NCBI RefSeq assembly: GCF_016097555.1
Contig: NC_054709.1
Coordinates: 30,345,535 to 30,409,534 of the forward strand
Reading direction: 5' to 3'
Length of the DNA: 64,000 nt
Source of the DNA: Gigantopelta aegis
Lineage: Eukaryota; Mollusca; Gastropoda; Neomphalida; Peltospiridae
Shown: positions 12,050-56,707 of the stretch, in pieces
Position numbering within the stretch: the first letter of the stretch is position 1
Layout: each line of letters opens with the position of its first letter
Notes under the pieces: generated by a model
Databases searched by the model: none
Told to the model about the DNA's origin: nothing
The model's input: the letters and a program-made list of their open reading frames with translations, nothing else
Program-made: the position numbers and the translations under genes

Positions 12050-12170
12050 GGTCTAAGGCCACCAAACCGACCTCTCACTAACCACTATACAAGACAGGTG
12101 TGTGCCCAGGAACACGTGCTTGAAACTTACCTGAATATAAGAACGAAAATAAGTATAAACAAATATTTCG
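12050..12170 (+). repeat. SINE-C 3' fragment
   Basis: Shares 'aaggccacca', 'ctcactaaccact', 'gtgtgtgcccagga' and GTGCTTGAA with the C-type copies at 52888 and 55783. Confidence 0.75.
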
Positions 12171-12317
12171 TAGGCCTGCAAGGACGATGTGTGTGATGGG
12201 AGTGGATTTGAATTTTATTTGTTTTACTTTTATTTTAATATGACAAATTTAAAAAGTAAAAGTTTTGGACCTAGGTAACTCAATCCAATTGCCATTAGCA
12301 GGATTTCTGAAAGGGGG

Positions 12318-12470
12318 TGTGTGGGGGGGGGGGGGGGGTGTGTGTCCAAATGTGATGACTGATCTCTCCTTTTAAACAGAACAGTTAATATAATCACGTT
12401 TCCCCATAAAAGTTATGGTCGGTTTTAAAATAAATTTTAAAAAAAGGGGGGGGGGGGGGGGGGGGGGGGG
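12318..12470. repeat. two G-runs
   Basis: Interrupted G-run at 12318-12340 and a pure G-run of about 24 at 12447-12470. Confidence 0.9.
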
Positions 12471-12944
12471 TCGGACCCCAGGATCCGGTACTGATTTGCA
12501 ACATCAAATTGCTAAAAACAATATATATAGTTTAACTAATGCAACAGTGGAGGGGTGGCATTTACACCCTCAGAAAAATATGGAATCAGTGTTTTTTGTT
12601 TTGTTTTTAAAACTACGGTACCTGGTGATGACCCATTACTATGCCCAATTATTATTTTACTTCTTTCTTTTACTGCGACCACTTAAAGACTTGTTTTAGG
12701 CTTGGTACAGAGTTGTAAATTTAATCATCCGTATTTAACCAGCTGTCTGGCACAGTTGCAGAAGGCTAATTCAGTCATATATATATATATATTTTTTGAA
12801 TTATGCTGACATGCCCATATTGGTATTTACCAGCACCCCACCAAGTAAACTTTTTTTTTTTTTGCCAATGTGTGTTTCGCTTGCCTGAATCAAGACCTAC
12901 CAACCCCACCCTTTGCAACATTTCTGCACATGCTGTCTAGACAC

Positions 12945-13485
12945 TCCTGTATACTCATAAATAGGTGCCTGTATACTCATAAATAGGAGACTGCATGCTC
13001 ATAAATAGGCAAATGCATGCTCATAAATAGTTGCCTGTATGTCATAAATAGGTGTCTGTATGCTCATAAATAGGTGTCTGTATACTCATAAACAGGTGTC
13101 TGTATGTTCATATATAGGTATCTGTATACTCATAAATAGGTGTCTGTATACTCGTAAATACAAGAATACTCATAAATAGGTGTCTGTATACTCATAAATA
13201 GGTGCCTGTATGCTTATAAATAGGTGTTCATAAATAGGCATCTGTAAACTCATAAATAGGTGACTACGCTCATAAATAAGTGTCTGTATACTCATAAATA
13301 GGTGTCTGTATACTCATAAATAGGTGTCTGTATGCTCATACATAGGTGTCTGTATACTCATAAATAGGTGTGTATTCTCATAAATAGGTGTGTGTATTCT
13401 CATAAATAGGTGTGTGTATACTCATAAATAGGTGTCTGTATACTCATAAATAGGTGTCTGCATGCTCATAAATACAAGTTCATAA
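12945..13485. repeat. 22-bp minisatellite, about 24 copies
   Basis: Unit around CTCATAAATAGGTGTCTGTA, with dropped and shortened units. Confidence 0.95.
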
Positions 13486-13556
13486 AATAAATAAAAACCT
13501 CACAATAAAATGTGATGACCTCATTTATTCACATAATCAGTGGTCGAAATATTGCG

Positions 13557-13668
13557 GTTAACATCACCACAGACCTGGAGATCGTTTTGCCAGTTAAAAT
13601 CACCACAGACCTAGAGATCGTTTTGCCGGTTAACATCACCACAGGCCTGGAGATCGTTTTGCCTGCTG
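13557..13668. repeat. 36-bp tandem repeat, 3 copies
   Basis: Unit around CATCACCACAGACCTGGAGA with TCGTTTTGCC; reads through in one frame but matches no domain. Confidence 0.9.
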
Positions 13669-13784
13669 TCCCGCTGGTCAATTATTTTATACTTATTCTT
13701 TGGTATCATGTTTGGACCCACAGGTTTTCATTCGGTCCGGCAGAATTTGTAGCCAATTTTGACCGCTGATAATGTATTATTCAT

Positions 13785-14195
13785 ACAGTGTCATTCTGTG
13801 ATGACTAAAATATTCATACAATGTAATATTGTGCTGACTGAAATATTCATACAATGTAATATTGTGCTGACTGAAATATTCATTCAATGTAATATAGCAA
13901 TGACTAAAATATTCATACAATGTAATACTGTGCTGACTGAAATATTCATACAATGTAATACAGTGATTGAATGAAATAGTCATACAATGTAATACAGTGA
14001 TGACTGAAATATTCACTCATATGTATTGTTAATACAATGTAATATAGTGATGACTGAAATAGTCATACAATGTAATAGTGATGACTGAAATATTCACTCA
14101 TATGTATTGTTAATACAATGTAATATAGTGATGACTGAAATAGTCATACAATGTAATACAGTGATGACTGAAATAGTTATACAATGTAATAGTGA
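13785..14195. repeat. about 33-bp minisatellite
   Basis: Unit around ATTCATACAATGTAATATTG and GTGATGACTGAAATA, about 12 copies, with a larger duplicated block (ATTCACTCATATGTATTGTT) at 14010 and 14091. Confidence 0.93.
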
Positions 14196-14282
14196 CCACT
14201 GCTGCATTCTTTCATTAGATTTTCTATATGCACTTTATGCCACACTGACCAATTAGATCTAGGAGGAGGACACAACATAAAG

Positions 14283-14345
14283 TTAAAGTTTGTTTTACTT
14301 AATGATACCACTAGAGCACATTGATTAATATACAAGCTGTAAATG
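14283..14345 (-). repeat. SINE-A tail fragment
   Basis: AAGTTTGTTTTACTTAATGA and CACTAGAGCACATTGATTAA; a second scrap of the same family (TTGGATGTCAAACATTTG) is at 14490-14509. Confidence 0.6.
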
Positions 14346-14599
14346 ATCTCGCCATTCAAGATGTCCTGATTCTGTTGCTATATATGAAGTGTCGTAAAAT
14401 TCGGATGCGAAATAAAGTTGCAAGAGAAAAGATGTCTTCATGTGATGTATGTACATATGTAATGGCAAGACACAATATAACAATCTGCTATTGGATGTCA
14501 AACATTTGATAATTCCAACATAGTCTGCAGATGAAACCAGCTACATTTGGCATTAGAAGTAATGGACAGGACATGAGATGGCCTTTGAAATATCATATG

Positions 14600-14790
14600 C
14601 AATTGGTCATTCAATAAAATTCAGTCATTCAACTAAACTGAGTCCTTCAACTAAATGCAGTCCTTCAACTAAACTCGGGTCATTCATTACATGCAGTTAT
14701 TCAGTTGAATTTGGTTATTTAAAAAACTCGTTAATTCAGTTGAATATGGTTATTTAAAAAACTCGTTAATTCAGCTGAATTCAAAGATTG
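14600..14790. repeat. short imperfect tandem repeats
   Basis: 'gtccttcaactaaa' units, then two copies of a unit around GTTATTTAAAAAACTCGTTA. Lies just beyond the SMARCE1 3' end. Confidence 0.75.
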
Positions 14791-14918
14791 TAGGCTTATC
14801 TCATTCAGATGAATTTAACATTTCTTAGAACTCGTTGACATGAATTCCCGTTAGTTACTCCGCTGAGCTCTGTCACTCGACCACCTTGGTGACTCAGAGC
14901 AATTATAAATCCATGAGT

Positions 14919-14924
14919 TTTATT
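14919..14924 (-). terminator. candidate poly(A) signal of SMARCE1
   Basis: AATAAA on the minus strand, 45 nt after the stop codon. It is the first such hexamer downstream; AT-rich sequence beyond offers further ones, so the true 3' end needs transcript data. Confidence 0.4.
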
Positions 14925-14968
14925 CATTTAGCTGAAAGCCGTCCAGATCAACTACAAATTCATCTTGT

Positions 14969-46723
<31,755 letters not shown>

Positions 46724-46759
46724 GTTTCAGAGACGATAGTCTGCACAGCACCTGAAAGT

Positions 46760-47285
46760 AAAAAACAAAGTAAATTTACCTGAATCTGATGAGCAAGTAC
46801 TTTATTTAGTGTGCAGTCTATCACACTGGGGCCAGATGCTAACTTCTTTTGGGGGACTTGACAAAAGTCAACAATAGTCGGTCATCACAGCCTTATTTTG
46901 GCTTTGTACACAATAAATATAACATATCAATCAAACAGTAATTTTGTTTTATATGATACATTTGAAACACAGTACTTTTTATTTCTTTTATGTTTTTTAT
47001 TTTGAGAAAAATTATGAAAAATAAAAATGACGACCTGTTAACAAGTTATGTAGGCATATTGCTAAAACTACGATACAATAGACTGTACATATCGAAACAG
47101 AATACACCTAATTAGCATATCCAGGTCATATGTCTTGAAATTGTTAACAAACATATGTGTTAACAAAAATAATGAATGATGTTCTCACCAACAGGTGTAT
47201 AAGACATACCGAATAGCGTACCGATACAGATATGAAACACCCCAAAATTACTGATAGATACCGAATCTCAAATTTCAATATCGCC
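46760..47285. other. 5'UTR intron, no gene seen
   Basis: AT-rich, no repeats recognised. Confidence 0.5.
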
Positions 47286-47289
47286 CAGC

Positions 47290-47505
47290 AATAGAGAGGA
47301 AACCTGCTACATTTTTCCATTAATTATAGAAAGGTATAATTTGTATGCATCATCCCAGACAGGATAGCACATACCCCTGCCTTTGATATAATTATGGTGC
47401 ACTGGCTCAAGACCAGAAATAGCCCAATGGACCTACCGATGGGATCGATCTCAAGCCAATCATGCATCAGACGGAGGCTTTACCACTGGACTACATCCCG
47501 TCCCC
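47290..47505 (-). repeat. SINE-A
   Basis: AGAGAGGAAACCTGCTACAT to head CATGCATCAGACGGAGGCTT and TACCACTGGACTACATCCCG; tail missing. Confidence 0.83.
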
Positions 47506-47544
47506 TGCCGGTAACTAATCAAGTAGTTTGCGAACGTTAGCCGA

Positions 47545-47685
47545 CTGAGAATTGGGGCAGCATTCACCTATTGCACCTTGTTAAGTCGATGTGCATTCTA
47601 CCACTAAATACAAGTCGCGGTCTTAAGACGATTATCTCAAACCTGATCTAGTGCACAGGGCAAGTTATGTTGATACTTTTCTTAA
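47545..47685. repeat. 143-bp tandem duplication, copy with TE insertion
   Basis: GGGGCAGCATTCACCTATTG to GATACTTTTCTTAA; the second copy is 48898-49041 and a third, diverged one is at 49460-49535. Confidence 0.9.
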
Positions 47686-48882
47686 AGGTAGGGTCAACTC
47701 AAAAAAGAGCCTTATGTGTTGGAAAGATGCATACACGGACCACCAATACATACTGACACTTTAACAAATGAAAAACACGTAATTTTAGAGTTAATAAAAA
47801 AACCCATGATTATTCCTGCTAACTGGGGGCAGCCATTTTGTTTCGTTTTTGTGACGTCCGGTGGTATAGCTTGGGGCAAAGTGACGCCAGCTCCGTCCAT
47901 CTCCTCTATGCACAGTGTAAACAAACGCTCTAATTTATGACAAGGCGATTCGCTTTCATCAACCTGACTTGTAAAACAACATAAAGGACTTGATTGTATA
48001 ATAAACTATTTAACTAAATATATTTCAATTTGCATCAATAGAACGAAATGAAGTTATAGTATTTTTCTCTTTTTTTTTTAAACCAAAGAAAAAATGCATA
48101 TTATTAGGCCTATTGGTAGGGTACGTTCGAGCAAAAACGACCACTCACGATACCCAAGTGATACTTTTCTTTTCTTTGGGACGACGTAATTGGCCAGTTT
48201 TGTGATTTTAGATGGGAAAATCTACTTAAGCAAGTGTTTTACAGAACTATTTACAGTAATAAACCATGTCCATTACCATTTTAGGAGCGACAGGTAATAT
48301 TACACAATACCGTTACGAATAGAGGGGTATCCGTGCAGTTATAACACAATACCCTGTGATCTTAATAAAAGAGGCACGTCTTTTTGGTGTGTCTAGACAC
48401 AGTGTCTGGGGACCGTCTAAATAAACACCTGTCACTCAGGAACCACAGGTACAGGTCATGGAACGAAAATACCAATTAACCAAGAAAACATTCCGATTAT
48501 TATTTCAGTACATGGGTTAATTTATGTACACAACATAATAGTTATTTCAACACTTTGACAATGGTGGTTTATTTTGTATTGAAAAATAATATATAATTGT
48601 TACTGGCTTACTGGGATGGCTATTATTACAGAACATTGCGATGCATCCTTAAAAATCAGGTATTTTGTTTTTTCAGTTTGAAGACTAATTCCTGACCAGC
48701 TCGCCAGAGGGCGTATTCACTAGGATGGTACAAAATGGCTGTGCCCGTTATATATAATAGCCGTCACATTTAACCGTTTTATTAATTAACTATAAGATTA
48801 TACTTGTTGATATTAAGCAATAATGTGCATTATATATCGTTGAATATGCATACCAGGCCAAATGCCTCAATTGTCCCCTCCT
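47686..48882 (+). mobile_element. 1.2-kb TTAA element (copy 2)
   Basis: 1197 bp with TTAA at 47682-47685 and 48883-48886 and ends AGGTAGGGTCAACTC / AGGAGGGGACAATTG (inverted). The uninterrupted site CTTTTCTTAACATGCATGGT is present at 49019-49038 in the neighbouring duplicate. No ORF of note. Reversed relative to 15327-16537. Confidence 0.92.
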
Positions 48883-48897
48883 TTAACATGCATGGTG

Positions 48898-49041
48898 AGG
48901 CAGCATTCACCTATTGCACCTTGGTCAGTCGATGTGCATTCTACCACTAAATACAAGTCGCGGTCTTAAGACAATTATCTCCAACCTGATCTAGTGCACG
49001 GGGCAAGTTATGTTGATACTTTTCTTAACATGCATGGTGAG
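48898..49041. repeat. 143-bp tandem duplication, empty-site copy
   Basis: Same sequence as 47545-47685 plus the piece beyond the TTAA. Confidence 0.9.
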
Positions 49042-49750
49042 TTGCTTCCCTCTGTGTAGCATATCTAAAATGGCTGGACACTTTTCATTGGAAGATTTTT
49101 TTTTTTAATAATGATGCAAGTACTGCAATCGGGATTTAGTGAGTACGGTAGGATATAATAATATATATTTTTTGTTTGTGCATTCATTGATGATTGCACT
49201 ATTTTGTTTGAGAAAACAGTTGAAACATGCCATTACATGGTGCCACAAGTTTTGAATACCAGCTATATATAGGGTATCATGGTATGTAACAAGATCCGGA
49301 CGTAGTAAGAACCACACTAATTACGTCCCTCCAGACTAGGTCAGTCCATGTACATTCGGTATAATTATTATAATATCCGCCCGCCCCCCCCCCTCCTTTT
49401 TTCAGTTTATTATTTTTAGTTAGGGTTAAGGTGAGGGTTGGGGGCAGATATTTTTCCGTACATTCTACCACGCACTAAATACAAGCCGCGGTCCCAAGAC
49501 GATAAATATTTATGATAATCTCAAACATGACGGTGACCCAGACTGCCGTGCCAGAGTCCTGACGCCGACTCCGTCAACGCTGTTGTAATCATATTTGCTA
49601 CAGTATTCGACTGCGGTGACCCGTATTACAAGCACATATCGACCCACATATCTATTAAACAAGCATTTAGTCTTAAAGATCTCACAAAAACATTAAAACA
49701 AATAAAATACCACTCAAAACAGCTATCCTTTGTTACACGCAATCAAACGC

Positions 49751-49800
49751 CAGCCATTTTTCACCCGGATGTTACTTACTGTGGCGCATGCGTACCGCTG
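49751..49800 (-). promoter_or_regulatory. possible SMARCE1 promoter and 5'UTR exon end
   Basis: About 3 kb upstream of exon 1, an isolated CpG-containing patch carries GCGCATGCGT (49784-49793), which resembles the NRF1 site. It is followed on the minus strand by ACA|GTAAGTAA, a near-ideal donor (exon end 49780), and an AAAATGGC YY1-like word. Exon 1 has an upstream acceptor, so a non-coding first exon must exist. Location is inferred; no TATA box is claimed. Confidence 0.25.
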
Positions 49801-49887
49801 TTGATTTTGTTTTTCTGCTGTAATTTCTCCCACTGATTCCGAGCACCTACAAATCTAGTTTTTGACGAAACGAGACTTGACAAAATA

Positions 49888-49985
49888 TGATTGACAACTG
49901 GCTTGTGGTGTAGTGTTTTAAAACCCGTCCGATTTAAGACTGGAAGGTACTGTGTTCGCATCGCGGTACCGACTCCCATCCAGGA
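49888..49985 (+). repeat. SINE-C head fragment
   Basis: GGTGTAGTGTTTTAAAACCC with GTACTGTGTTCGCATCGCGG (B-box region) and GGTACCGACTCCCATCCAGG. Confidence 0.6.
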
Positions 49986-50047
49986 AATATATTATAGTTT
50001 ATTCATTTCTGTGTGTAGGCCATTGTATACAAGACACTGACGTAGGA

Positions 50048-50130
50048 AGGGGGGGGGGGGGGGGGGGGGGGAGGAGGGTAGTCGACGTGTGTGCCCAGGA
50101 AAGCGTGCTTGAATAATATAAGCAAGGGAA
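50048..50130. repeat. G-run and SINE-C tail fragment
   Basis: About 22 G at 50050-50071, then GTGTGTGCCCAGGAAAGCGT and GCTTGAATAATATAAGCA. Confidence 0.75.
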
Positions 50131-50224
50131 TAAATTTAAGTGTAAATGAAATGAAATTCGACAACCAGAAACCACTATTTAAGCGGCTAACCGATTTTAA
50201 AACGTCACGCCGTAAATATAATTC

Positions 50225-50415
50225 TTGAAATATTAGTGAATTAAACACACTACATATTATACTGAACTCTATAAATATTAATAAATTAAACACAATACAT
50301 ATTATATTGAAGTCTATAAATATTAATAAATTAAACACAATACATATTATACTGAACTCTATAAATGTTAATGAATTAAACACACTACATATTATACTGA
50401 ACTCTATAAATATTA
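50225..50415. repeat. 45-bp tandem repeat, 4 copies
   Basis: Unit ACTGAACTCTATAAATATTA and TAAATTAAACACAATACAT. Confidence 0.93.
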
Positions 50416-50439
50416 AATGTTTAGGACTAAGCCAGTAGT

Positions 50440-50728
50440 CATGGGCGTCATTTGGTGGGGGACAGGGGGGACATGTCCCCCCCCCCACACACACATTTTT
50501 AGCAGTGGGGGGGGGACAGAATATCTGATGTCCCCACCACTGTACTCTAAATAATGTTCTCAGACAGCCACAATGACCTTCATTTTTCAAAATTTTCGGG
50601 GGGGGGGGGGGCATGCCCCCAGACCCCCCTAGAGTCGCTTCACGCCTAGGGCGCTCGCGATTAGTCGCACGAACTATTATTAGAACCCAATTGTCCACCC
50701 CACTTTTTCCTTGCAAATGACGCCCATG
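50440..50728. mobile_element. hAT-like MITE with 8-bp target duplication
   Basis: 289 bp, perfect 15-bp TIRs CATGGGCGTCATTTG, flanked by CCAGTAGT at 50432-50439 and 50729-50736. Eight-base duplications fit hAT. Internal C- and G-runs. Confidence 0.85.
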
Positions 50729-50849
50729 CCAGTAGTAATCTTAACCCTAAACCGTGTTGCCATCTCTAGAGCATTACATTTTTCATTTCATTTCAACTTA
50801 TTTTCGTGCTAATATAGGCTATCTAATTAAAGTTCAAGCACGCTGTCCT

Positions 50850-51068
50850 GTACATACACCATGTGCAGCTATCTGGGTTGTCTGTCCAGGACAGGGGGTT
50901 AGTTGTTAATTGTTAGTGCTTAGTGAGAGACAGGAAGGTGTAGTGACCTTACACCTACCCACTGAGTCGTTAAAACTCGCTCTCGCTGGGAGCCGGTAGC
51001 GGGCTGGGAACACTGTACCTACCAGCCTTATGTCCGATGGCTTAACCACGACGTCACCGAGGCCGATA
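50850..51068 (-). repeat. SINE-C, reversed
   Basis: Head at 51068: TCGGCCTCGGTGACGTCGTG, A-box GTTAAGCCATCGG, B-box region degraded; body to GGACAGCGTGCTTGAAC near 50840. Confidence 0.85.
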
Positions 51069-51280
51069 GAGCATTACATACATCCTAGAGCCGTCCAGGG
51101 ACCCTAATATTCGTTAAATGTGGTGACAGGTTCAGTTTATCTAATTTACATTAGAAGATAGAATAATTTCAAGAAGGTGCACACAATGAATGGAAATTTA
51201 ATGTTATATAATGGTGGCTTCACGCTATATAACAATTACATGTCAATAACACATTACGACTAAATAATTAAATTTACTAG

Positions 51281-52171
<891 letters not shown>

Positions 52172-52409
52172 CCAGAGAAATAACCAGTGAACAACCAAGA
52201 TAATTGGGCGCTTTCAGTTGAGGCAAATACTCTATTAGGCGTAACGTTATGCCAGTTGGATACTGCTAACACAGTTGTTGGGTTTCTTTTTTTCTGCTTT
52301 CGTTTTTGTTTTCCCCCCAAAACTGCCCCCGCCCTGTAAACTTATGGCTATGCCAATGGGTGCCCATTGAATTTTCAGCTATTATATAATTACAAACACC
52401 CAAAAAAGA

Positions 52410-52645
52410 GTTTGTTTCGTTTAACAACACCGCTAGAGCACATTGATTTATTAATTATCGGCTATTTTGACATGTAGTCTTAGCAAGGAACCCCGCTACA
52501 TTTTTTTTTTCCCCATTAGTAGCAAGTAAACTTTTTATAATGCACCATCCTATAGCCACGATAGCACATACCACGGCTTTTGATGTACCAGTCGTGGTGC
52601 ACTAGCTGGAGCGAGAAATAGCCCAATGGGCCCAGTGACACAAAC
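52410..52645 (-). repeat. SINE-A, head-truncated
   Basis: GTTTCGTTTAACAACACCGC to GAAATAGCCCAATGGGCCCA. Confidence 0.87.
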
Positions 52646-52739
52646 ACAACACAGGCCAGAAACTCGATAGACTTGTCAAAACTGATAACTGAGCAGGAAG
52701 CTATGTAGGCCTTCAAACAATTTGTACGTAGTTTAGTAG

Positions 52740-52810
52740 AAAAACAACAACAACATCGACGACGACAACGACGATGACAACAACAACAACCACACAAAAC
52801 AACAACAACA
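52740..52810. repeat. (AAC)n/(GAC)n tract
   Basis: ACAACAACAACATCGACGAC and similar triplets. Confidence 0.88.
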
Positions 52811-52887
52811 GCCCTAAACATTCCACCCTGCGCAGTATGTTTGCCTCTGTTTCTTAATACCTTTTGATGTACAGAAAATCAGCTTCG

Positions 52888-53140
52888 GTGGCGCGGTAGT
52901 TAAGCCATTAGACTACAGGCTGGTAGGTACAGGGTTCGCAGCCCGGTACCGGCTCCAATCCAGAACGAATTTTTAAGGGCTCACTGGGTAGGTGTAAGGA
53001 CACTACACCCTTTCCTCTTTCACTAATCAACTAACCCACTGTCCTAGACAGACAGCCCAGATAGCTGAGGTGTGTTCCCAGGACAACGTGCTTGAACCTT
53101 AATTGGATATAAGCACGAAAATAGTTGAAATGAAAAAAAA
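52888..53140 (+). repeat. SINE-C, full length
   Basis: Head GGCGCGGTAGTTAAGCCATT with B-box GGGTTCGCAGCCC, body GGTGTAAGGACACTACACCC, end ACGTGCTTGAACCTTAATTG and A-rich tail. Confidence 0.85.
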
Positions 53141-53209
53141 AAAGGATATACAGAAACTAATATTGTAAACAATAAACTGTATCCAAGATGTAACGTTAGC
53201 TAGAATCCC

Positions 53210-53625
53210 GGACGTACCGAAAACAAAAGAAAATGACTGCCGCCAGTTAACAAGAAGAATCACTATTTTTTTTATTAACTCTAAAATTAGGCGTTTTTCA
53301 TTTCTTAAAGTGTCAGTATGTATTGGTAGTCCGGATATGCATCTTTCCAACACGTAAGGTTCATGTTTGAGTTTACTCTCCCTTTAAAGTGTCAGTATGT
53401 ATTGGTGGTCCGGGTATGCATCTTTCCAACACATAAGGTTAAAGTTTGAGTTTACGCTCCCTTTAAAGTGTCAGTATGTATTGGTGGTCCGGGTATGCAT
53501 CTTTCCAACACATAATGTTCATGTTTGAGTTTACTCTCCCTTTAAAGTGTCAGTATGTATTGGTGGTCCGGGTATGCATCTTTCCAACACACAAGGCTCA
53601 TGTTTGAGTTCATTCTCCCTTTAAC
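53210..53625 (-). mobile_element. 1.2-kb TTAA element end, terminally amplified
   Basis: Related to 47686-47870 reversed (AGTTAACAAGAAGAATCACT, GTGTCAGTATGTATTGGT). Its last about 82 bp is repeated four times, each starting CTTTAAAGTGTCAGTATGTA. Confidence 0.85.
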
Positions 53626-53781
53626 ACTTACAAAGGGACTAACCTGGGCTTGCAATCAATGAAATATATTTTCAAATAATTTTTGTTTTCACAGACGTTC
53701 GGGCTCCATTTTTGTAAGGGGTCAAGCTAATTGTTGTCCTACTTAAACGAAAAAGTCCGAATCTAGATAACAACATTTATT

Positions 53782-54172
53782 GGTGGCGTCGTGGCAGGCC
53801 ATCGGTCTACAGGCTGATAGGTACTGGGTTCGGATCCCAGTCGAGGCATGAAATTTTTAATCCAGATACCGACTCCAAACCCTGAGTGAGTGCTCCGCAA
53901 GGCTCAATGGGTAGGTGTAAACCACTTGCACCGACCAGTGATCCATAACTGGTTCAACAAAGGCCATGGTTTGTGCTATCCTGCCTGTGGGAAGCGCAAA
54001 TAAAAGATCCCTTGCTGCCTGTCGTAAAAGAGTAGCCTATGTGGCGACAGCGGGTTTCCTCTAAAAACAGTGTCAGAATGACCATATGTTTGACGTCCAA
54101 TAGCCGATGATAAGATAAAAAATAAATGTGCTCTAGCGGCGTCGTTAAATAAAACAAACTTTACTTTACTTT
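53782..54172 (+). repeat. SINE-B, full length
   Basis: Head GGTGGCGTCGTGGCAGGCCA (A-box damaged), B-box GGGTTCGGATCCC, tail GTCGTTAAATAAAACAAACT. Confidence 0.88.
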
Positions 54173-54547
54173 CATATTATCATTACTGCCAAACGAATCA
54201 CTACGCATTTTACATGGATTACAACTAATATTGTGGAGGAATGATGAAAATACATGGTAGAAAGGTGTCAGGTTAGCACATTTTGCCCGAATATCTCTAT
54301 CGTTTTTGTTCCGAATTTGAGGATTTGCTTCAGCACTAGTGTGTGGTGTCAGGGGAGGGGGCAGTTGGGGTGCAGTTAGGGCAGTCGGGTACGCTTGTCT
54401 TTTTAATATTATATAGAATATCAGTTTCTGTATATCAAATGTGTTTCTCGCTACTACAAACATTAGGTGAATAAGAAACACATTGTATAAACATACACTG
54501 CCATTTTAAACAAGAAACTGTATTGTCTATTTAATTCTAGCCCTTAA

Positions 54548-54934
54548 AGGGACATTCCTGAGTTTGTTTCATTGTAAGATGTTTCCGACTAATAAAATAT
54601 TTCTACGATTAAACTTACATATTAAATATATGTTCTTGTTTAGAATATCAGTGTTTGTATATTCAATGTGTTTCTAGTCGTCTTAATATTTGTAAGAAGC
54701 CCAAACTGGATTCTGTCTTCAAATAATTTTGTACGTACGAAAAAAATAATATTTTAGGAAATAAAATGAAATTTAACCTAGTAAAAATATTAGAACGACT
54801 AGAAACACGTTTAATATACAGCCACTAATATGTTATGCAGAAAAATATATTTGATGATATGTAATTACAATCGTTTAAAAGACTCTGTTAGTCGATAACA
54901 TATTAGAAGTTGCAGCAAACTCAGGAATATTCCT
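54548..54934 (+). mobile_element. TTAA MITE-4, intact copy
   Basis: 387 bp between TTAA sites; ends AGGGACATTCCTGAGTTTG and AGGAATATTCCTGAGTTTG (inverted). A nested copy is at 59077-59671. Confidence 0.88.
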
Positions 54935-54939
54935 TTAAA

Positions 54940-55780
54940 AGTCTTCTGTTAGACGAAAACATCTTAGGCCTACAATGGAAGCAAACCCAAGAATGTCTCT
55001 AAGCCACAAATAACTCGGCTAGAAAAGCGTGTATTTATTTATAGCCCAGCATACATGAATGGGTTGTCTTGATTAATTCATAACTTTCGTTTCTCCGTCG
55101 AGTGCGTCGTTTGTTTTTGTTTACTCTCTTACAAAGACTGATCGATTGGTCATTTACAGAAAACATATTGTGATCCATCCATGGTTACCACGACACTTTA
55201 GATTTTAAGTAGCCTACAGGCTACGCAATGTCAACACAGGCGAGTTAAACCGTCCGAAACACTGACCATTGATTAGTAATGTACCTGGAGGCTTTACCGT
55301 ACTGGCAACTATTTGCTGGGTTACCGATCAACAGTTCCTTAACCACTTTTCAAAAGGCGTCTGTGTACGCGATCAGCCGAAACCAACCGAACAATATCAC
55401 GCTGACATTACGGCCCTTGTTAGCATTCTGAATATACGGGAAAATAACTTGGAGTTTGTTTAGCCTAGTGGTTCGTATTAAGATATTATTCGACAAGGCC
55501 ATGTCGTAAAGAAGTATATATATATATGTATGTATAAGTAGTGTATACTTGTGTAGTCCTACGAAGATGTAAAACATTTAATTTTTATTTGCTACTGCAA
55601 CATACGGTAAGATATTGATACTTTAACGTTAAGATTTTTTATAAGATTGTCTTTTTAATGTGTTATAATTTTGTGATATTTTTGTCCCATTTTTGTTGGC
55701 CAATAGAAGTCTGTCACATACCATTGATTTATGAATACACTGTAATATGTAGGTCGTGTACACAGTTTGTCTTTTAACCG
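54940..55780. other. no gene seen
   Basis: Short ORFs (such as 55269-55463) have no recognisable domain; TA-rich at 55515-55535. Confidence 0.5.
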
Positions 55781-55782
55781 GT

Positions 55783-56035
55783 CTCGGTGATGTAGGTTTT
55801 AAGACATCGGACTTTAAGGCTGGCAGGTATTGGGTTCTCATCCAGGTACCGGCTCCCACCCAGAACGAGTTTAACGGATAAGTGTAAGGCCACTACACCA
55901 ACTTCTCTCTTACTAACCACTAACAACGAACACTAACCCACTGTCCGAGACTGACATCCCCGATAGCTGAGGTGTGTGCCCTGAACAGCGTGCTTGAACC
56001 ATAATTGGATATTACATTGAAAATAAGTATAAAGG
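55783..56035 (+). repeat. SINE-C
   Basis: CGGTCTCGGTGATGTAGGTT, GGTATTGGGTTCTCATCCAG, AAGTGTAAGGCCACTACACC, GTGTGTGCCCTGAACAGCGT. Confidence 0.82.
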
Positions 56036-56429
56036 AAATTTTTAAAAAGTGTGTTTTGTGTATACATTGTAGATGTCAACACCCTGTTATGGATAATTTT
56101 ATTTTCTTCTTCTTTAAAAAAAATTTTTTTTTTTCTCCGGGCGATTATGACTCGATATCCAAGAAACTTCGCTCACCATACTCTAGACCACCACCCCCCC
56201 CCCCCCCCAACCCCGACCCCCACACACACCATCACCACCACCACCGCAACACGTCTGTCTGTCAGTACAGCATGGTCACAACAAATAAATCAAGACAATG
56301 GTACGTGATGTCTTGAAAACAGCTCGTTATCCAATAGAAATGGTTGGCAGCCCCGTACAACCTAACCACACCCGACCACTGGCGGCAACTGGACCGGGAA
56401 AGGGGACAATCTATATACATGTGTAGTTT

Positions 56430-56478
56430 GTATTTATTTATTTGTATTTATTAATTTATTATTTTATTATTTAATAAT

Positions 56479-56529
<51 letters not shown>

Positions 56530-56700
56530 TTTGTTTGTTTATTTATTTATATTTATTTATTTATATTTATTTATTTATTTATTTATATATTTATCATTTA
56601 ACAATTTATTTAATAATTAATTAATTAATTAATTAATTAGTTAATTTAATAATTTAATAATTTATTTACTATTTAATTATATATATATTTTATTTTATTT
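56430..56700. repeat. (TTTA)n and (AATT)n tract
   Basis: Long TTTA array with TTAATTAA patches at 56615-56645. Confidence 0.97.
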
Positions 56701-56707
56701 CATTTTT

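Noticed and set aside
47712..47940. 70-74-aa ORFs on both strands
   Set aside because: Inside the non-autonomous 1.2-kb TTAA element; the sequence recurs at 16340-16520 and 53210 with broken frames.
50003..50716. 237-aa ORF on the minus strand
   Set aside because: Runs across a G-run, a 45-bp repeat and a hAT-like MITE; no domain.
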